From positions 11,531-17,865 of the forward strand of contig DBQL01000127.1 of NCBI GenBank assembly GCA_002305235.1: a DNA stretch of 6,335 nucleotides. The letters are read 5' to 3'. Positions 1 to 3,671 of the stretch are shown here, piece by piece. A program made the translations under genes and the position numbers. Below the pieces are notes generated by a model that ran no database searches, was not told the DNA's origin, and saw nothing but the letters and a program-made list of their open reading frames with translations. The DNA is from Prevotella sp. UBA1395. GTDB taxonomy: Bacteria; Bacteroidota; Bacteroidia; Bacteroidales; Bacteroidaceae. Each line of letters opens with the position of its first letter. The first letter of the stretch is position 1.

Positions 1-435
1 GAATTCCGGCGCGAAGATGATGTTGTCGTTGTGGTATCTTGCCCGCACCCCTTGGGTATAGCCCACGGGTATGGTCGACTTGATGACCATGATGGCCTTG
101 GGGTTTACCCGCATCACCATTTCGATGACTTCCTCCACGTGCGAGGTGTCGAAATAGTTGCGTGCCGAGTCGTAGTTGGTCGGCGTGGCGATCACCACAA
201 AGTCGGCATCGCGATAGGCGGCTTCGCCGTCGAGGGTGGCCCTGAGGTCAAGCTCTTTTTCGGCGAGGTATTTTTCGATGTAGTCGTCTTGTATGGGCGA
301 TTGCCGTTGGTTGATCATGTCTACCTTTTCGGCCATCACGTCTACGGCGGTCACGTGCTGGTGCTGTCCCAGCAGCGTGGCGATGCTCAGTCCCACATAG
401 CCTGTTCCGGCTACGGCGATATTGTATTTTTTCAT
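1..435 (-). CDS. ugd: UDP-glucose 6-dehydrogenase, N-terminal part (cut by window edge)
   Basis: The enzyme oxidises UDP-glucose to UDP-glucuronate in the cytoplasm with two NAD+, supplying precursor for capsule and other surface polysaccharides. The 145 visible residues are the NAD-binding Rossmann half. They show the dinucleotide loop GTGYVG (residues 10-15) after the first strand, an acidic residue ending the second strand (D32) where NAD ribose binds, VIATPTNYD (81-89), the NYFDTS segment (93-98), and KSTIPVGYT (119-127). The last residues, FAPEF (141-145), match the start of the family's FSPEFLREG substrate-binding motif. The pattern resembles the enterobacterial Ugd type more than WecC-type dehydrogenases. 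The start ATG at 435-433 (MKKYNIAV) sits directly before the Rossmann strand, as usual. The catalytic cysteine and UDP-binding C-terminal half lie outside the window. It follows the HAD phosphatase gene on the same strand after 124 bp and may have its own promoter. Identity is quite certain; the exact sugar substrate is inferred. Confidence 0.93.
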   Translation of the reverse strand, partial: MKKYNIAVAGTGYVGLSIATLLGQHQHVTAVDVMAEKVDMINQRQSPIQDDYIEKYLAEKELDLRATLDGEAAYRDADFVVIATPTNYDSARNYFDTSHVEEVIEMVMRVNPKAIMVIKSTIPVGYTQGVRARYHNDNIIFAPEF

Positions 436-468
436 GTTGAGGATAATGTTAGATGTGTTATGACGGCG

Positions 469-476
469 TAAAGATA
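469..476 (-). promoter_or_regulatory. Candidate -7 element for ugd
   Basis: Read on the minus strand the sequence is TATCTTTA, one mismatch (last base) from the Bacteroidetes -7 consensus TAnnTTTG. It lies 33 bp upstream of the ugd ATG, a plausible leader length. I see no good TTTG at the expected -33 spacing, so this is a weak call. The rest of the 436-559 gap shows no strong terminator or other clear element. Confidence 0.3.
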
Positions 477-559
477 AATGTTTTTGACCATAATATCCAC
501 TAAAGGTGCGAGAAACATGTATCCGGCCATTGTTTTTTCGGCTTGCATCGGTGCGTGGG

Positions 560-1192
560 TCAGTCCACGTTGAGCAGCGAGTCGGTAATCAGGTCGGCCC
601 CTGCCTCGGCAAGTTCTTGTTCCGTACCGTTGCCGTAGGTCACCCCGCAGGTCATGCAGCCGGCCCGTTTTCCCATGAGGATGTCATAGTGCATGTCGCC
701 GATGACGATGGCCTCGCCGGGCGTGAGGCCGAAATGGTCGAGCGTTTGTATCACGGGTGCGGGGTCGGGCTTATGCCGCTGCACGTCATCGGCGCCGAGG
801 ATGAGCGAGATATAGGTCTCGAGGTGCATCTCACGGACAAAGGCCGATAGCGAGTCGTGGCCTCTGCTGCTGGCCAAGGAGACGATGGCGCCGCGGTCGT
901 TCCATCGCTCGATAGACTCGATGACGCCGGGAAACACCGGCACTACGCCCGGTTTGTGGCTCTCGGCGAATATGCGGCGGTAGATGTCGGTACACTGTTC
1001 CACCTGCGTGTCGTCGAGCGGCATGAGGGCGCGAAAGCAGTCGCCGAGTGGCAGGCCGATGGTTTTGCTGCATGCTTCGCGCGAGCGTGTCGGCAGTCCG
1101 GCCTCGCGCAGCGTGGCCTGCATGGTGTCGGTGATGAGCCGGTTGGTGTCGCCCACCGTCCCATCGAAATCTAAGATATAGAGTTTGTGCAT
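560..1192 (-). CDS. HAD-superfamily phosphatase, phosphoglycolate phosphatase-like
   Basis: This is a 210-residue cytoplasmic hydrolase of the haloacid dehalogenase superfamily, removing phosphate from a small metabolite. All four HAD motifs are present: motif I DFDGTVGDT (residues 8-16, nucleophile D8 and acid/base D10), motif II within SLASSR (S108 as the Thr/Ser residue), motif III lysine in KPDPAP (K141), and motif IV GDMHYD (D166 and D170, Mg2+ ligands). The stretch between motifs I and II is a helical C1-type cap, as in Gph and PpaX. The family covers phosphoglycolate, pyrophosphate and sugar phosphates, so the substrate is unknown. I chose the ATG at 1192 (MHKLYILDFDGT) because family members begin just before the first strand. 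An ATG at 1219 would add nine residues and enlarge the overlap with the upstream tyrosine phosphatase gene from 22 to 49 bp. Translational coupling to that gene is likely. Confidence 0.88.
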   Translation of the reverse strand: MHKLYILDFDGTVGDTNRLITDTMQATLREAGLPTRSREACSKTIGLPLGDCFRALMPLDDTQVEQCTDIYRRIFAESHKPGVVPVFPGVIESIERWNDRGAIVSLASSRGHDSLSAFVREMHLETYISLILGADDVQRHKPDPAPVIQTLDHFGLTPGEAIVIGDMHYDILMGKRAGCMTCGVTYGNGTEQELAEAGADLITDSLLNVD

Positions 1193-1671
1193 GTCAGATG
1201 TTTTAAAAGGTGTCGGCATCCGTCTTCGATAAGGTCGAGTGCCAGCTCGAAATCGCGGTCGCCGCCATAGTAAGGGTCGGGTACGCTCGTTGCCCCGGGA
1301 TGCTCCTTGAGATAGCTGCTCATGCGGATCACCTGTGCGCGCCGGCTCTCCGTTTGGGCCATCGACGTGATGTTTCGGTAGTTTTCCTCGTCCATCGTGA
1401 CAATATGGTCGAAGCGATCGAAGTCGGTCGAGGCGTCAAACTGCCGTGCGCGGTGGTCGAACACGTAGCCGCGAGCTTTTCCGTGCCGGCGCATGCGGGC
1501 GTCGGGCAGGTCACCCACGTGCCAGTTGCCCACTCCGGCAGAGTCTATCTCGAACATCCCGGAAAGTCCGCTGTCGTCCACCAGTCGCTGCATCACGCCG
1601 TGAGCGGCCGGAGACCGGCAGATGTTGCCGAGACAAATAAAGAGTATTCTGATTTTTCCTTTCTTGGTCAT
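1171..1671 (-). CDS. Low-molecular-weight protein tyrosine phosphatase
   Basis: This 166-residue cytoplasmic phosphatase hydrolyses phosphotyrosine through a cysteinyl-phosphate intermediate. The P-loop CLGNICRS lies right after the first strand (residues 13-20), with nucleophile C13 and phosphate-binding R19 in the CX5R arrangement. The general acid is D132 in DPYYGG, with the aromatic pair Y134-Y135 typical of the family. Length fits the usual 150-165 residues. Bacterial relatives (Wzb, Ptp types) reverse tyrosine kinase phosphorylation in capsule and exopolysaccharide systems; no kinase is visible here. I chose the ATG at 1671 (MTKKGKIRILFICLGN). The in-frame TTG at 1719 falls inside the probable -7 promoter element, so it cannot be in the transcript from that promoter. 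The 3' end overlaps the HAD phosphatase gene by 22 bp, making a two-gene unit transcribed away from the phosphoesterase gene. Confidence 0.93.
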   Translation of the reverse strand: MTKKGKIRILFICLGNICRSPAAHGVMQRLVDDSGLSGMFEIDSAGVGNWHVGDLPDARMRRHGKARGYVFDHRARQFDASTDFDRFDHIVTMDEENYRNITSMAQTESRRAQVIRMSSYLKEHPGATSVPDPYYGGDRDFELALDLIEDGCRHLLKHLTCTNSIS

Positions 1672-1716
1672 GAGATGGTAAACGGATTGGTGAATATAAG
1701 TATGGCCATCGGATTG

Positions 1717-1746
1717 CAAAATTACGAAATACTATTGACATGCAAT
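1717..1746 (-). promoter_or_regulatory. Promoter of the tyrosine phosphatase-HAD unit
   Basis: On the minus strand, TAATTTTG (1724-1717) matches the Bacteroidetes -7 consensus TAnnTTTG exactly. An ATTG (1746-1743), one base from the -33 consensus TTTG, lies 18 bp upstream of it. Transcription would begin near 1710, giving a leader of about 40 nt before the ATG at 1671. One TTGACA word (1735-1740) lies in the spacer between the two elements, so a regulator bound there could block this promoter. Confidence 0.6.
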
Positions 1747-1788
1747 CGGATAAGTCGTATAATTGTCAAGACAAAAGTGTTGAAATGT

Positions 1789-1818
1789 GTTGACAATGCC
1801 GTAAAGCCTTAACTTTTG
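1789..1818 (+). promoter_or_regulatory. Weak distal promoter candidate for the phosphoesterase gene
   Basis: AACTTTTG (1811-1818) differs from TAnnTTTG only at its first base. GTTG (1789-1792) lies 18 bp upstream, one base from the -33 consensus. This would start transcription near 1825. It is weaker at -7 than the proximal element at 1888-1895 but better spaced. Confidence 0.25.
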
Positions 1819-1826
1819 TAAATAAA

Positions 1827-1844
1827 TTGTCATCTGCCTGTCGA
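1827..1844 (+). promoter_or_regulatory. Pho-box-like direct repeat
   Basis: TTGTCAT and CTGTCGA are 7-bp direct repeats with 11-bp periodicity, the layout of the enterobacterial Pho box (CTGTCAT, 4 bp, CTGTCAT). The TGTC core is intact in both halves, and the overall match to the 18-bp consensus is 11 of 18, with no spacer match. It lies about 43 bp upstream of the proximal -7 element. Regulation by a PhoB-like protein is an inference suggested by the phosphoesterase gene downstream. Confidence 0.3.
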
Positions 1845-1848
1845 ACGA

Positions 1849-1866
1849 TTGACAAGAGGTTGTAAC
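1849..1866 (+). promoter_or_regulatory. 11-bp phased TTG repeat in the -33 zone
   Basis: TTGACAA (1849-1855) and TTGTAAC (1860-1866) repeat with 11-bp periodicity and end 21 bp before the -7 element at 1888. This is where an OmpR/PhoB-family activator would stand in for a missing -33 element. The match between the two halves is partial, so the call is tentative. Confidence 0.3.
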
Positions 1867-1887
1867 AGTAACGACATTCGGCGGTTG

Positions 1888-1895
1888 TATTTTTG
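1888..1895 (+). promoter_or_regulatory. -7 element of the phosphoesterase promoter
   Basis: TATTTTTG matches the Bacteroidetes -7 consensus TAnnTTTG exactly. No TTTG is found at the usual spacing; the nearest TTG (1860-1862) is 25 bp upstream. A promoter with a good -7 but no proper -33 is what one expects when an activator is needed. Transcription would start near 1902, about 45 nt before the chosen ATG. Confidence 0.5.
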
Positions 1896-1947
1896 CATCG
1901 TAATACCAAATGATATGCTTGTCAACAAGACAACCGCGATGCTTATG

Positions 1948-3612
1948 ATGAAAAAGATGATGTTAGCCACGGCGGCATTGGCCTTTCTGATGCCGCTGTT
2001 GAGTTGTGCCAACGATGAGGTTTCTATCGTCAAAGACAGTGACAAACAAGAGAATGCCCGGCCACAGCCATATACGGTGACCGGCAGGGTGACCTGTGCG
2101 GGCAAGCCTTTGGCCGGTGTGGCCGTGTCAGACGGCGTGGATGTGGTGGTGACCGATGCCGCGGGGGAGTACCGCCTTAACTCGTCCAAGGAGTTTGGAT
2201 ATGTTTTCGTCACGACGCCCGGCGGCTATGGCGTGGCGACAGACGGCAACCGGCCGCAGTTTTTCAGACGGCTCTCGTCACTCAAGACCAATGAGGTGGA
2301 GACCGCCGACTTTGAATTGCGGAAGGAAGACAACGAGAAGCATGCCGTTTTCACCTTGGCCGATGCACACCTCGCGGCCCGGAACAACGACGTGCAGGAG
2401 TTTCGCAAGGCCGCGGCCGATATCAACGCCACGGTCAGGAATCTTCGAGGGCAGGGGTACAAGGTCTATGGCATCAGTCTCGGAGACGAGAGTTGGGACT
2501 TATACTGGCAGACTAACCATTATAATATCATGGACGCGCGCGACGAGATGAACGTTATCGAGGCACCGTTATACCACAACATGGGCAATCATGACGGCAA
2601 TCCGTATGTTGCCGGAGACCGCAAGTCGGAGCAATCGTTCATCGACGCGTGCGGCCCGACATATTATTCTTTCAATCTCGGCAAGGTGCACTATGTGGTG
2701 TTGGACAATATCGAGTATCTCAATGACGGTGCCAAGGAGGGGGTGTTGGGTAAGCGAAACTACCACGAAAAGATTGTAGACACACAGATGAAATGGCTCC
2801 GCAAAGACCTCGCGCTGATCAAAGACAACGCCACCCCCATCGTCATCGCCATGCACTCGCCTGTCTATCGCCACCCGCAACTGCTCAATGGCGAGCAGAC
2901 ACTGGTGTACCTCATGAGCAATGGCAGTGAGCTGGAAAGTCTGTTGAGCCGCTTCGACAACGTGCATACCCTGTCGGGACACCTGCATACATCGCACAAT
3001 ATACAGTCCACGCCCAATATTTTTGAGCACAACACACCTGCCATCAGCGCCACATGGTGGTGGACTGACAAGCTCGTCGGTAAGTCGGTGTGCTTGGATG
3101 GAAGCCCCGGAGGATACGGAGTGTATCGGTGGGACGGAACGACGGCAGACTGGTACTACAAGGGTTTGTTCCTCGACGAGAGCTGTCAGTTCAGGGCTTA
3201 CGACCTGAATACCACTTATATCAACCCCCAAAGCTATGCGCCGGACTATGTGGAGGATATGACCCGGTATGCGCATGAGTATGCCACGCCGCGCCACGAC
3301 AACCGGGTGCTCATCAACGTGTGGAACTATGACTCGGCGTGGAAGGTGGAAGTCTTCGAGGACAACAAGCCGTTGGCCGTGACACGGGTGATGGCTTACG
3401 ACCCGATGCACATCATTGCCTACGATGCCCCGCGCATCAAGGCGGGCGGAGCGGCCAAGGTTTCGTTTGCCACCATACAGACCTCGCACATGTTCACGGC
3501 ACAGGCCGCAAGGTCCAACAGCACCCTTCGCATCAAGGTGACAGACCGTTTCGGTCGTGTCTACACCGAAGACATGGTGCGCCCCAAGGCATTCGGCATC
3601 GACATGAAATAA
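1948..3612 (+). CDS. Lipoprotein calcineurin-like metallophosphoesterase (MetallophosN-Metallophos-MetallophosC)
   Basis: This is a 554-residue exported phosphoesterase. A lipoprotein signal (MKKMMLATAALAFLMPLLSC) ends in the lipobox LLSC, with C20 as the lipidated residue; the following ANDE has acids at +4/+5, loosely like Bacteroidetes surface-export signals. Residues about 41-125 form a small beta domain (GRVTCAGKPLAGV, TDAAGEYRL) as in the MetallophosN family. The catalytic domain (about 133-350) carries the dimetal ligands: D139 and H141 (DAH), D180 (GD), N214-H215 in GNHD, H303 in AMHSP, and H345/H347 in GHLH. The C-terminal domain (about 355-554) has WWWTDK and DGSPGGYGVY, typical of MetallophosC. 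It would cleave phosphomonoesters or diesters in the periplasm or on the cell surface; the substrate is unknown. The chosen ATG gives a compact MKK signal peptide. In-frame ATGs at 1939 and 1945, or 1915, are possible; the TTG at 1849 lies upstream of the -7 element and is unlikely. A susC-like gene follows after 59 bp. Confidence 0.9.
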   Translation: MKKMMLATAALAFLMPLLSCANDEVSIVKDSDKQENARPQPYTVTGRVTCAGKPLAGVAVSDGVDVVVTDAAGEYRLNSSKEFGYVFVTTPGGYGVATDGNRPQFFRRLSSLKTNEVETADFELRKEDNEKHAVFTLADAHLAARNNDVQEFRKAAADINATVRNLRGQGYKVYGISLGDESWDLYWQTNHYNIMDARDEMNVIEAPLYHNMGNHDGNPYVAGDRKSEQSFIDACGPTYYSFNLGKVHYVVLDNIEYLNDGAKEGVLGKRNYHEKIVDTQMKWLRKDLALIKDNATPIVIAMHSPVYRHPQLLNGEQTLVYLMSNGSELESLLSRFDNVHTLSGHLHTSHNIQSTPNIFEHNTPAISATWWWTDKLVGKSVCLDGSPGGYGVYRWDGTTADWYYKGLFLDESCQFRAYDLNTTYINPQSYAPDYVEDMTRYAHEYATPRHDNRVLINVWNYDSAWKVEVFEDNKPLAVTRVMAYDPMHIIAYDAPRIKAGGAAKVSFATIQTSHMFTAQAARSNSTLRIKVTDRFGRVYTEDMVRPKAFGIDMK

Positions 3613-3627
3613 AAACAGACGTGACAA

Positions 3628-3644
3628 GATACCGCAACGGTATC
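3628..3644 (+). other. Perfect hairpin between phosphoesterase and susC-like genes
   Basis: GATACCG and CGGTATC are perfect 7-bp inverted arms around a CAA loop, 15 bp after the phosphoesterase stop codon. No T-run follows (next bases are CGACAG), so it is not a standard intrinsic terminator. It could partly attenuate or stabilise a shared transcript, or bind a protein as a DNA palindrome. No convincing TAnnTTTG element appears between it and the susC-like ATG, which favours co-transcription. Confidence 0.45.
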
Positions 3645-3671
3645 CGACAGATTGTATTATCCATAAAAAAT

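Larger units (their letters stand above)
1735..1925. repeat. Cluster of TTGACA/TTGTCA words (putative operator region)
   Basis: Six plus-strand copies of TTG(A/T)CA begin at 1735, 1763, 1790, 1827, 1849 and 1919, alternating between the A and T forms. Four extend to the palindromic heptamer TTGWCAA. The copies at 1762-1769 and 1790-1797 form a perfect 8-bp inverted repeat (ATTGTCAA / TTGACAAT) with a 20-bp spacer. GTTGAAA (1779-1785) and GTTGACA (1789-1795) are direct repeats 10 bp apart. The cluster fills the divergent intergenic region and covers both promoters, which fits a multi-site transcription factor. The regulator is not identified. Confidence 0.5.

Noticed and set aside
1..6. EcoRI site GAATTC exactly at the window start
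   Set aside because: It may mark a cloned-fragment boundary, but it encodes Glu-Phe in the conserved PEF motif of Ugd and is fully explained as coding sequence.
31..471. Plus-strand open frame of 146 codons opposite ugd
   Set aside because: Antisense shadow of a clear ugd reading frame; the protein is His/Val/Gly-rich without any recognisable domain.
436..559. Possible terminator between the HAD gene and ugd
   Set aside because: Short GC-containing complementary bits around the A/T run at 532-537 do not form a convincing stem followed by a T-tract on the minus strand.
1735..1760. TTGACA as a classical sigma-70 -35 box
   Set aside because: Bacteroidetes primary sigma factor uses TTTG / TAnnTTTG elements; TTGACA followed by a TATAAT-like box would not be expected to work here, and the word recurs too often to be a single -35 element.
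1210..1812. Plus-strand open frame of 200 codons opposite the tyrosine phosphatase gene
   Set aside because: It runs antisense through the conserved P-loop phosphatase and on into the promoter region; no supporting motif.
1918..1929. CTTGTCAACAAG inverted repeat as a leader hairpin
   Set aside because: As RNA it would have only a 4-bp stem with a 4-nt loop, too weak to call; it is better counted as one of the TTGWCAA words.
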